A stretch of 64,000 nt of DNA, taken from positions 258,820 to 322,819 of the forward strand of contig CAUYUJ010014271.1 of the NCBI GenBank assembly GCA_963575745.1, read 5' to 3'. This DNA comes from Prorocentrum cordatum. Lineage: Eukaryota > Sar > Dinophyceae > Prorocentrales > Prorocentraceae. Each line of letters opens with the position of its first letter. The first letter of the stretch is position 1. The position numbers and the translations under genes are program-made. The notes beneath the pieces were generated by a model. That model ran no database searches, was not told the DNA's origin, and worked only from the letters and a program-made list of their open reading frames with translations. Of this stretch, positions 53,037 to 61,860 are shown piece by piece.

Positions 53037-55551
53037 TGGTTAATCCCAACTGTGATGGCCATGTGAGGGTCTCCTCAATCACTCCATACATGCGAGTTAA
53101 CTCGTCCAGGGCAACATCTGGTAGTCGCTCGACGTCCGTCGGCGACAAGACATCGACACCCATGCCTGCACGAGGGCGCATCGCATGGGCTGCCTGGCGA
53201 ATATCCAAAACTGAGATTGGCTCCAGGGGATCCTGACGAGCCTCGACTCGGGCTCGCTCGAAAGCTTCGAGAACCTTGGTTTCCTCCAGAGGTCCAGGGG
53301 CCCAGAGGTCTCTAAAAACCTTCGCTTTGGCATCGACAATATCCCGTGGGTGAAATACAACTTGCTGGCCGACTGTGACCTCGTCTAAGGGCAAAGGTTC
53401 TTGCCGCATCGCACGGTGCAAGACGCCTGATGCAGCTGGCTGCACCATCCAATCTCGGAACTCAGCAATCGAGGCTCGCATGGCACGGCAGCGACAGCGA
53501 GCAGCTATCTTCCTAGCCGAGTGGACAAAATCTGCGAGCTTATACTGGTGTTCTGGAGCTCCCTGAGACAGCACACTTTTCCAAACCTCCCAAGACGGGC
53601 CGATTCCTTCGCGTAGGCCCCTGTGGGCCTGATCAGGTGACTCATCCAACAAATTACGACCAACGATTTGCCATTGAGACTGTTGGGCATAGCCGTTTCC
53701 CCGTGTACGATGATTGTTTAATCTGTGCAGAACCGTGTGGACCCGCTCCCACCATGAAGCCACCACATCCCGATACGGCACTAACCTACCTTTATTAGGT
53801 ACACGTTGTTCAACGACTTTGAAAGAATACCCTCTGCCACGTGATAGCGAAGGTGGGCCATCCACTCCATGATGCTCGTACACCGTCCTTTCCAACGTCG
53901 TCACCCATGAGGCATATAGGGCCGAGACTGGGCCGACGGACGAGGGTTCAAGCCTAGCGGCTACGGACGAGGCAAAAGCAATGGGGGGAGGGCACTGATG
54001 TTCAGGGATAAACCCGACCGCCGTCCTGGCTTCGATCCAGGTCTCGGCTGGGATAAAGAAGCTGACCTCGGTGTTCTCCAAACCTCGGGGGGGCGGCTCT
54101 TGAAACTCGCTGGGATGGGTGGTCGACTCGTTGGGAACTGACGGTGTACAAGCATCCACTGGAGGGACCAGACCCCACTCAATGCACGGAGCGTGCTGAG
54201 GTAACTTGAAAACATGAGCTTCAGGATTCCAGACAAAAGGCCGAGTGTTGGGCTCCACCCCGCTGGGCGCTGTCTCAACACGCACTCCACTGTCCACGCC
54301 AGCGTGTCCAGTGGGGAACGTAGTCACGGCAGCCCCCGTAGAACTCGATGACACGTTGCCTTGCTCTGACGAAGTAGGCTCCACCTTAGTCTCGCTGCTG
54401 GTTGCGCCCTGGGCAGCGGGCTCCGAAGTATTAGGGCGGTGGTGGAAACAAGATTCATTGGCCCAAGGGCCCTCCTCTTCGTAACCATCCAAGAGATGGT
54501 CAAGGGGGCCCTCCCTGAGCTGATTCAAATCGTCACTGTCTGGGTCCGAAGCTGGGGCTGCCGTGCTGGAAGTGCCAGATCCGAAGTTGTCATCGTCGGC
54601 AGCCTTCCAGAGGTCGCCAAAAAGTTCTAGATACCGATCTCGACGCTTCTCGACTGCAAGCTGAGTGGCAACTGTGTGCTCAACTTTGGCACGCTGCGAC
54701 TTCGATCCAGGCGTGGGAAGACGGACTGGCCTAGGCACCTGAGGGAGGCGAGCAGGCAGCTCGAGTCGGCGTGTGAGTAGCTGTCTGGCAGGCGATCGGA
54801 GACTCAGCTGCAAACCACAGTGGGTCTTCCATGGGACAGACAGGGCCGCCTGCACATCTACAATATACGCGGCGGCTGCAAAGCTACGCACAACATAATC
54901 AATGTGACTGCCACTTTTTCCAGCGTCGCACGTGTAATCGATGGGAGCCTTCACGACCTCGCCTCCGACTCGTGCTAAAAACCCCGATGCGGCAAGAGAT
55001 GTCGAAGACACGTTGAAATCCCCCACAACTATCCAGGGCAACTGGAATGATGACAGGAAAGCTCCTAGCTTCGAGAAGCGTGCGATGTTGTCGTCGGTCA
55101 TGCCGACCGAAGTGAAACCGTAGAATGTAATGATCACGATCGAGTAGCCTGACATGTGCACAACTACTGCCGTGAAGCCGTCGGTGGCCGACTGGCCGTC
55201 AAACTGATACTCTGGCAAATTCAGCTGGGGGGCAAGTGAGTGCACCTGGTAGTGTCCAGGGGCCAAAATCCACTCGCCTCCCTCAGTGGCTCTCTCGAAC
55301 CCTCGTGCAGTCGTGGACTTGCCTGTAGCCCGAGCTGGGTTGGCAACTAATCTGAGACAAGACTGACGGGACTTCTTTGTCCACTCACGCAAGGCAGTGC
55401 GGGAAACGTGCGTCTCCACAAAACAAAAAATCTGATGGGTGTCATTCTCGCGAGCCCTACGGACGAAGTTCCACACCTTCTCCCCCATGGCGGTAACGTT
55501 GCCAAACAGAAGCTGCGTATACTTGTCATCGCTCGTGCAATTCGATGCCAC
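52969..55551 (-). CDS. Element A ORF2, first part: APE-type endonuclease and linker
   Basis: 860 codons after the ORF1 stop, in the same frame as ORF1. Endonuclease motifs: Asn18 (FGNVTA), Glu46 (FVETHV), Asp178 and Asn180 (VVGDFN), Asp218 (HIDYVV) and His244 (KTHCGL, where SDH is usual). Residues 255-700 are an acidic and Pro-rich linker, followed by helices with an ARCRCRAMRASIAEFRDWM segment. The end reads GRAIPKK, the start of the RT, then runs out of frame after the A7 run at about 53012-53018. The apparent first codon is GTG. The first ATG is residue 22, downstream of catalytic Asn18, so ATG initiation here would lose the active site. The enzyme would nick target DNA to prime reverse transcription. 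Confidence 0.87.
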   Translation of the reverse strand: MASNCTSDDKYTQLLFGNVTAMGEKVWNFVRRARENDTHQIFCFVETHVSRTALREWTKKSRQSCLRLVANPARATGKSTTARGFERATEGGEWILAPGHYQVHSLAPQLNLPEYQFDGQSATDGFTAVVVHMSGYSIVIITFYGFTSVGMTDDNIARFSKLGAFLSSFQLPWIVVGDFNVSSTSLAASGFLARVGGEVVKAPIDYTCDAGKSGSHIDYVVRSFAAAAYIVDVQAALSVPWKTHCGLQLSLRSPARQLLTRRLELPARLPQVPRPVRLPTPGSKSQRAKVEHTVATQLAVEKRRDRYLELFGDLWKAADDDNFGSGTSSTAAPASDPDSDDLNQLREGPLDHLLDGYEEEGPWANESCFHHRPNTSEPAAQGATSSETKVEPTSSEQGNVSSSSTGAAVTTFPTGHAGVDSGVRVETAPSGVEPNTRPFVWNPEAHVFKLPQHAPCIEWGLVPPVDACTPSVPNESTTHPSEFQEPPPRGLENTEVSFFIPAETWIEARTAVGFIPEHQCPPPIAFASSVAARLEPSSVGPVSALYASWVTTLERTVYEHHGVDGPPSLSRGRGYSFKVVEQRVPNKGRLVPYRDVVASWWERVHTVLHRLNNHRTRGNGYAQQSQWQIVGRNLLDESPDQAHRGLREGIGPSWEVWKSVLSQGAPEHQYKLADFVHSARKIAARCRCRAMRASIAEFRDWMVQPAASGVLHRAMRQEPLPLDEVTVGQQVVFHPRDIVDAKAKVFRDLWAPGPLEETKVLEAFERARVEARQDPLEPISVLDIRQAAHAMRPRAGMGVDVLSPTDVERLPDVALDELTRMYGVIEETLTWPSQLGLTIGRAIPKKSLRGQGHRAARDGC

Positions 55552-55553
55552 CC

Positions 55554-55560
55554 CTAGTCA
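55554..55560 (-). promoter_or_regulatory. Candidate stop-codon readthrough site UGA-CUAG
   Basis: ORF1 ends in TGA followed at once by CTAG, and the codons beyond stay open as ORF2 in the same frame. UGA followed by CUAG is an established strong readthrough context in eukaryotes. Whether it works here is inference. Confidence 0.55.
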
Positions 55561-56664
55561 AGATGACGCAGGGATCGGGTCCTCCGACAGATGCTGCTGG
55601 GACTGGAACTTGGCGGCTGAGAGCTTGGCTGCCTCAGCACGAACTCGCTCTGCATGGACATCTGCTGCTGGAGCCGCACCTGCGGCCGCACCCTCAGGCG
55701 CCTGCGGCGCTGCCGCTGCCGCTGCCTGGCTGCCGCCGCTGCCGCTGCCACCACTGGCTGCGGGCGCGGCCTCGCCTGGCTGCGGCGCTGCGGGGGGTGC
55801 GGCCTGGCCCTCGGCCGTGCGCCTCTTCTTCATGAAGCGGTCCTTGATGGCCTGGCGCATGTCCTGGGCGTTCTTGAGCATCGTGGTGACCTCATCAGCC
55901 TTGCCATCGAGGGTGGTCTTGGCCGACTGCAGCTCGCTATGAATCTTCCTCAAGGTCTCCATCTCGGAGTCCTCGCATTCCAACTCGTCTAGATTGTCGA
56001 ACAGCGTGTGGTCGTACACTAGCTCGAAGGGCTTGCCACACTTGTCGTCGGCCTTCCCCTCTGATGGCTTGGGTACAACTCCCTCAGCCGTTGCCAGTGC
56101 ACGTGCGGCCTGCTGCTTCACGATGGTGGCCTCCGCCAGCTCCTCGGCGAGACGACGCTCCTTGAGCTCAGCTGCCTCCAATTGCCGACGAATGCGAAGG
56201 ACTGACTGCACTGATTGGGTATGGCGATTGTTGGCATCCCTCCAAGCGCTGTCCGCCCTCTGAAGAGACGGAAGCGCATCCTTGGGCTGCATGTGCTGTG
56301 CCTCCTCACGCTTGAGCTGGACGACCTGCTGCATCAGAGCCTCCTTCAACTTGGGGTCCTGCGCGGCAGCGATCGCCTGCTCTAGGAGGGTGCGGGCTGA
56401 TGATTCAACTGCCTGTCCACGCGTCCCTTTGCTCGCCTTGGAGCTGCGGGGCGTGGACTGGTTACTGCCTGCATCACTATCCTTACTATCCTTGGCAAAG
56501 CTCACGTTCTTGATGATACCCTTCGGCGGCGCACTGGGGCTCTTGGGCCTCAGCACGTAGAGCTTCACCTTGCGTCCACAGCGGGCACACTTGCGGTCTC
56601 TCTGCTCGAGTCTGTCGTTGTATTCACACTGCCCACACGAGCGGCATGTCGACCACGGCGCCAT
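55558..56664 (-). CDS. Element A ORF1: Cys finger and coiled-coil protein
   Basis: 368 codons from ATG 56664 to TGA. The N-terminus has a compact Cys cluster: Cys7, Cys10, Cys13, Cys26 and Cys29 (CRSCGQC...KCARCGRK), a likely zinc ribbon. A basic Ser/Lys-rich stretch (residues 40-85) is followed by long helical heptad-rich regions (about 88-195 and 235-282), then an Ala/Gly/Pro-rich tail (285-345). ORF1 proteins of LINEs are typically RNA-binding and multimerising through coiled coils, which fits. No RNA-recognition or CCHC motif is visible. It is intact and directly followed in frame by the endonuclease. A similar layout is seen in element D ORF1. Confidence 0.78.
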   Translation of the reverse strand: MAPWSTCRSCGQCEYNDRLEQRDRKCARCGRKVKLYVLRPKSPSAPPKGIIKNVSFAKDSKDSDAGSNQSTPRSSKASKGTRGQAVESSARTLLEQAIAAAQDPKLKEALMQQVVQLKREEAQHMQPKDALPSLQRADSAWRDANNRHTQSVQSVLRIRRQLEAAELKERRLAEELAEATIVKQQAARALATAEGVVPKPSEGKADDKCGKPFELVYDHTLFDNLDELECEDSEMETLRKIHSELQSAKTTLDGKADEVTTMLKNAQDMRQAIKDRFMKKRRTAEGQAAPPAAPQPGEAAPAASGGSGSGGSQAAAAAAPQAPEGAAAGAAPAADVHAERVRAEAAKLSAAKFQSQQHLSEDPIPASS

Positions 56665-56955
56665 GGATGCTGGAAACCTCGGATTTCGTCACCACTCTAT
56701 CACGGGAGAGACGGGCAAATCTTCAGCCCGAGGAGCAGGGGGAGGAGAGGGAGGAGGAGCCAGAATCTCAGACGATTTGATCTTTCCATCTGGGCGGTGT
56801 CCCTCGATTTGGGCCCTCAGGGACCCCGCTGTCGGGCCCCAAAGGGATCAAAAATGAACCTGGGGTGAATACCAAACCGGAAAAGGGGTCGGGACCTCTC
56901 GGGCTGGGGCGGCACACTGAAACACTTATATCGTCGAGTGTCTGGGATGAGAAGG

Positions 56956-57240
56956 AGGATGAAGAGGACACGGAGGAGGAGGAGGAGGAGGAGGAGGAGG
57001 GGGACGAGGAGGAGGAGAAGGAGGAGGAGTCTTCTCCATTCCCCCTCTTCCTCTCTCCTCCCTCCTCCTCCTCCTCCTCCTCCTCCTCCTCCTCCTCCTC
57101 CTCCTTCCTCCTCCTCCTCCTCCCCCTCCTCCTCCTCCTCCTCCTCCTCCTCCTCCTCCTCCTCCTCCTCCTCCTCCCTCCTCCTCCTCCTCCTCCTCCT
57201 CTCCTCCTCCTCCTCTCCTCCTCTCTCCTCCTCCGTCCCT
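56956..57240. repeat. GGA tract facing a TCC tract
   Basis: 56975-57030 is GGA/GAGGAG and 57061-57235 is TCC, with only about 30 bp between them, so the region can fold into one long imperfect hairpin. The TCC part begins composite repeat locus 3. Confidence 0.95.
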
Positions 57241-57785
57241 TTTCCTTATACATAAATCCTCCTGACGCGTCACCAGACATATTGGCAGGGTGGGCCGAGC
57301 GCTTCGCCTGAAACATCCTCACCGCTTATGATCCCGAAGCTCAAGATATGTAACAGCTTCATAGGGTGAGGGGGTCGCTCAACATGTGGCTTTTGCATAG
57401 CACCGCGCACATGCGCGTAGCGCTTCGCCTGAGACATCCTCACCGCTTATGATCCCGAAGCTCAAGATATGTAACAGCTTCATAGGGTGAGGGGGTCGCT
57501 CAACATGTGGCTTTTGCATAGCACCGCGCACATGCGCGTTCAAGTATTACAAGAGTTTCAAAATGGAGGGCGGGTCGTTTTTGAAATGCGGCTCTCGCCT
57601 CAGCGCCGCGCACATTCGTCTTAACACGTTGCAGCAGTTTCAAGGATTTAGGGCAGCTCATTTTCAAAATGTGGCTCTCGCCTTATCGCCAATCGCATTC
57701 GGCTTCAAGTCTGTAACATCTTGAAGGCTGGAGGGGGGTCGTTTTCAAATTGTGGTTACCACCTCAGCGCCGCGCACATTTTCAT
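57061..57785 (+). repeat. Composite repeat locus 3, with a 121-bp tandem duplication
   Basis: TCC tract, then CTTTTCCTTATACATAAATC, CGCGTCACCAGAC and GGTGGGCCGAGCGCTTCGCC, then satellite units with CATTCG landmarks at 57613, 57696 and about 57777. The unit GAGCGCTTCGCCTGAAACAT to CACATGCGCGT (57298-57418) is repeated from 57419 with about one mismatch, a very recent 121-bp duplication. Confidence 0.88.
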
Positions 57786-59149
57786 AAACGATATAGAGGC
57801 CAGCTGCCAGCTCAGATACACCAAAGCCTCATCACTGACATTTTGGACTGATCCGCTTACCCAGTTACATGATACTCTCCATTGGCGTGAGTTTGAGCGT
57901 ACCAGTCGATCCTCCGGGGATTCCCATGTGACCCACGACGCTCCCAGTGACCCGCCCTTCATTCCGTTGACGGCCCAGGGAAGGCCCGCCAAGGGACCTC
58001 GAGACCGCTTCTCTTCTCCAATCCGACGTTTCGAAAAAAAGACTGCAACCCTCGACACCATCCACCTGTGGCACATCTCGAGCCGGATCGTTCCTTGAGG
58101 GCCCAGGTGCCCGAAACTGCGCGAAAACACAAGGAGTGGAACACATACAGCGCCCGAGTCTAAAACGATGGAAAAGATGACAGTCCCCAGCAATCCCAAT
58201 TTTTCCACATGGCCAAAACTCCACCATGGTTTTTTCTAGCGGTTTGAGGGCCCGACAGGGGCCTAATGAAGTCGAAGCTTGCCCAAAAACCTTCCGTCGT
58301 GACATTCTCGCGATGCGAGGAGGTATTGCCCTCAGATGCCCGAAATGTACCGCTGAAAGGCTGGGTTAATGGTTCCACTCGAGGTTTCCCGCGATGTTGC
58401 ATTTTTGTGAATCCTCCCTCTCGCCAGACTTCCTCGCGTCGTGATGGGAACATTTGAACAATTTTCGGCCTACCTGGTCCCTGGGACCGTCAGACACTAC
58501 GAATGCCCAAAACGAGAAGCCGGCCCCTGGCTAAGGGGTCCTCACCCCTGGGAGTCCACGTCGTGAAAAGACGACGACTTTGGAGGTTCGGGTCGGCGGA
58601 GGTGGAGGAAGAGGAGGAGGAGGAAGAGGAGGGGGAGGCGAAAGAGGAAGAGGAGCAGGAAGAGGAGGATACGGTCGTCGTAATAAAAATCCAATGGGAG
58701 TTTCCCCTGCAAGGCAAATCGCAATTGAGCCAAATTCCATCGGTGACGCGAACACCTGACAGCAAGACGTGTGGGTGTGTTTCTCGTCCAATCGCATGGC
58801 CATGTTCTGCCCCCCCCCCCGGCCAGGGCGACCGACGAATGCGACGGGAAAGAACCCATATAAAGCGAACAGGGCAACGGACATGTTGAAGACAAATACT
58901 CTAAAGCCAGGACTCCATCCTAGCCAACCGAGTGGTGAAACTAACGTGATAAAGATGCAGCTGATGCGAGGAAGGGGGGTGATGCCTTGGGCGTAAGCGT
59001 GCAGGGGTTTCCTAGCACTCGATACCATATGATTAAGTGTTGCAAAGCGCCAGGTGACGCATAATGGTTTACATCGTCTGCATTGTGTCTAAACGAGCAC
59101 CTGGATCTCAACTGATCCTGACTTGAAATCTCAGCCAAAACGACACGCG
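57786..59149. other. No recognisable gene
   Basis: Contains diverged dispersed-repeat text (58250-58345 resembles 15105-15195; 58545-58595 resembles 34865-34920) and a GGAAGAGGAGG patch (58605-58670). No coding motif was found. The 3' part of the copia relic may reach to about 58950. Confidence 0.4.
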
Positions 59150-60640
59150 ATACAACCCAGGAGGTGGATCTAAGCAAGCATTTCGCAGCAGGCGCAGGCT
59201 CATGCCTCCCGTTAAGAAGCTGTTGACTGGTACCTCGCCCGTGCCTGGACATATCGTCCCTGCTGACAGATGTTGCTGGAACGCCTGCAACATGATCCTG
59301 GGTTCCTGCTTTGATCACATGGATGTCTCCTCGCCGCACCCTCTCTTGTAACCGAATTCGGCAAACCTCGACGCGTCAGACTGTTCCTGATCCTCGCCTG
59401 TTCGCAATAGCAATGGCCGCGCGGGCATCCCTCTCTAGCGCAATACCGCAATCTAGGCCGAAATCTAGGAGGACTACTTTTCGTACCAACGCCACTGGCC
59501 CACCCTTCACCGTTCCGTAATATTCCGCTTCTCCGAAAAATACTGCCACGACCAACTGAGTCGAAACCCGCGACTGTATCACATGTGATTCCCAGATTTC
59601 TGTTCCTCCACTTGTTGATTTACGTGTTTTTCTTACAGCTGGCATCGTCGGTGTCAGTCCACACGGTGAACTCGTCAGGACGCTCTTGGCGCCAATGCTG
59701 ATACCCGGCCCCGTTGTGGTTCCTGAGGAACTTGCCCAGTCTGGTCAGGCCCGTCAGCGCCCCTCGGGTTGGAGCTAACATCGAGCGCGCAAGCTCCTGG
59801 TCTAAAAGCTGCGCATCTGAACGGTCCTGCGCCAGAGAAATGACTCGGACCACCTGGACTTGGTCTTTCTTAGCTTCGTGGCTGGGAAGCGCCTCCCCAT
59901 CTTCCCCCTCGTGCGCTTGCTTTTTCCCCCTGGCATCTCACATCTCGCACTGCGCCGCTCCAGGCCCAGCCCTTCTACAAATCTCTGCGCGTCTCTGGTC
60001 TGCCTCATGACATGGCCCGTTCCCGCTTCAATCATGCGACTCGGTTGAGAACCCACGTTGGTTTCAAATCTTCGAGTCCTGGCCCGAGTGCGCTTCAGAA
60101 ACCTCGAGTGCACATTTACTTGTTCAGTCCAAACAGTCAATGTCGACTTCGTTGCCCAATAAAGTGAAATCATCTCCGCGATCTGTTAACACGAATCGCC
60201 TTGTTTTATGCTTACACGCGCATGGTGATGCATTTTCCGATTTCCAAAACCAACGCCGCAGGTAAAGTCCATGTAGCCATCTTCCCAATTGCTGGCAGCG
60301 TCCCGGGTGCCACGCATTGATTACGAACATTCCCCCACACCTGGTTCACGGTCTTCTTCGGGCAACCTGTTGGCGATATTCTTCGCAGCCTTGGCAAACT
60401 CGCTGCCCGCCGAACATCAGGAAGTCCCAGCCAGGCCCCCTTGCCCCGCTGCCTGCGGTTAAATCCTATCCCCTCGGTGACGGCCATGGAGAAAAATAGT
60501 TGTTGGGCTTCCAGTGGGGGCGCGGCTGCAAATCTGTTCGTCCTTGGAGGTGTGCGTAACTTGCTGCGCCGCCAACATGGGTCGGTTCTCGGGATTGGCC
60601 GCATCTCCCTCGTTGAAGTCTGTCCACCTCGTACTCATTG
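59150..60640 (-). pseudogene. Ty1/copia-type RT-RNase H relic
   Basis: Pieces in three frames follow the copia order from high to low coordinates. About 60630: WTDFNEGDAANPENR, the W-x-D-x-N-x-GD segment before RT. About 60545: APPLEAQQLFFSMAVTEGIG and then DVRRA, carrying motif A Asp. About 60175: GDDFTLLG (the catalytic GDD motif). About 60060-59960: SRMIEAGTGHVMRQTRDAQRF, matching the connection region. About 59640: WTDTDDASC, then KSTSGG, and then FGEAEYYGTVKG, the RNase H signatures. About 59340: RRGDIHVIKAGTQ. At least five indels break it. No integrase, protease or LTRs were identified. Copia elements are LTR retrotransposons common in dinoflagellates. Confidence 0.75.
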
Positions 60641-61462
60641 GTGCTGTAGCGACAACCGCTCAGCACGCATCTTCCTGCACCTATTCGTAAAACAGACGCT
60701 TCCTGAATAGCCCCATCTCCGCCCCCGCCCCTCCCCCCCCGCCCGAGCATTTAATGTCTCTTCTGAGTCGAGCTCACTCCCTGATGCATCGTTCCAGGCC
60801 CACGCGTTGCTTGCAATTTTCGCGATGAACTACGAATGTCCTCCCGGTTAACTGGCTGCGCTTCATTAGCAGATCCACGCCCCCCGCGCGTTCTTGGGAC
60901 ACCTGGCCAGACCTGGCGCAGGCATGTTCCACAAACCCACTGAAGTGGCTGAATGTCTTGGGCAAGCCGGCAGGTGGATCGGGCGACGGTATTGCGCGAA
61001 CCCCGTCTGAACTCTCTCCTCCGCTCGTTTCCCATTTACTTATCTCGTTATCCCCCGTGTCCTCGAGCATCTGGCCAGCGCCGATATCGGGGGTGATCCC
61101 GCGCGCGCATGAGCTCCATGTTGGCTCCAAACTTCATGGGGGCTCGATGCGAAAGACGCAGCGGCCCCTTCTAGTCCAAGCTAACGCAGGCCCATTTCCC
61201 CACTCACTCAATTAATCACCGCTCTCGTTGATTTCCATACTTTCGCCCAGATCTCTCCGGTGAATCCCTGGAGCATGGGCTCTGAAAGGGGCGCCCTAAC
61301 ATATCATCAGCAGTCATCTGGATTACCAGACCTTCAAGCGCAGCTCGACAGTTAACTCAATGTACCGACGTTGGCCCCGACGTCTCAGGCTGGGGGCTCT
61401 TCCGACAGCGGGGGCTGTTCGTCTTGGGCCGCGCGGGTTCCTTTATGGATCATTGTTTCTTG
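60641..61462. other. No recognised gene; upstream of the copia relic
   Basis: Two overlapping minus-strand frames of about 100 codons (60751-61130) lie where integrase-to-RT linker would be in the copia element, but no integrase motif is visible. Confidence 0.35.
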
Positions 61463-61512
61463 TTTCTCTCTCTCTCTATCTTTCTCTCTTTCTCTCTTTA
61501 GCTATTTTTTTT

Positions 61513-61592
<80 letters not shown>
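61463..61592. repeat. (TC)n microsatellite
   Basis: About 130 bp of TC with a few TTT and ATC interruptions. Confidence 0.96.
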
Positions 61593-61626
61593 ACAACCTG
61601 CTTGAAGTCAAAAAACCAAATCACCC

Positions 61627-61860
61627 TTATATGCCTGCTCGGCGTTGTGCTGTAGCATCACCAGCGCGGGCGACGCTGTCCAACTTGAGTTCCCCACAGG
61701 GTGTGCAGGGAAGCGAAATAACCATGCTGAAATGATTCCAGCGCGTGCCGGAGGCGTTGAACTCCGCCAGCACGCGTTGCCATCGCCCTTTCCGGCTCGA
61801 GTCTTTAACATTGAACGCCTGTGGCACCGTTGAAGGCCGCGCGCGCTGGGCTCGCAACAA
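61627..61860 (-). CDS. Unrecognised short reading frame with natural composition
   Basis: 77 codons. The part FNVKDSSRKGRWQRVLAEFN, then ASGTRWNHFSMVISLPCTPC, has a well-balanced composition unlike the flanking GC-rich DNA. I know no family for it. It may be an exon of a host gene or part of the nearby copia polyprotein. Confidence 0.25.
   Translation of the reverse strand: MLRAQRARPSTVPQAFNVKDSSRKGRWQRVLAEFNASGTRWNHFSMVISLPCTPCGELKLDSVARAGDATAQRRAGI

Larger units (their letters stand above)
50108..56664 (-). mobile_element. Near-intact LINE retrotransposon, element A (about 6.5 kb)
   Basis: ORF1, endonuclease, RT, finger, RNase H and tail are complete, with one UGA between ORFs and one single-base frame break. 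RNase H plus APE endonuclease places it among I-like LINEs in broad architecture. Purine GGA tracts lie on both sides (49575-50107 and 56956-57035 on the plus strand). It is the only element in the window that could be recently active. Confidence 0.82.
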
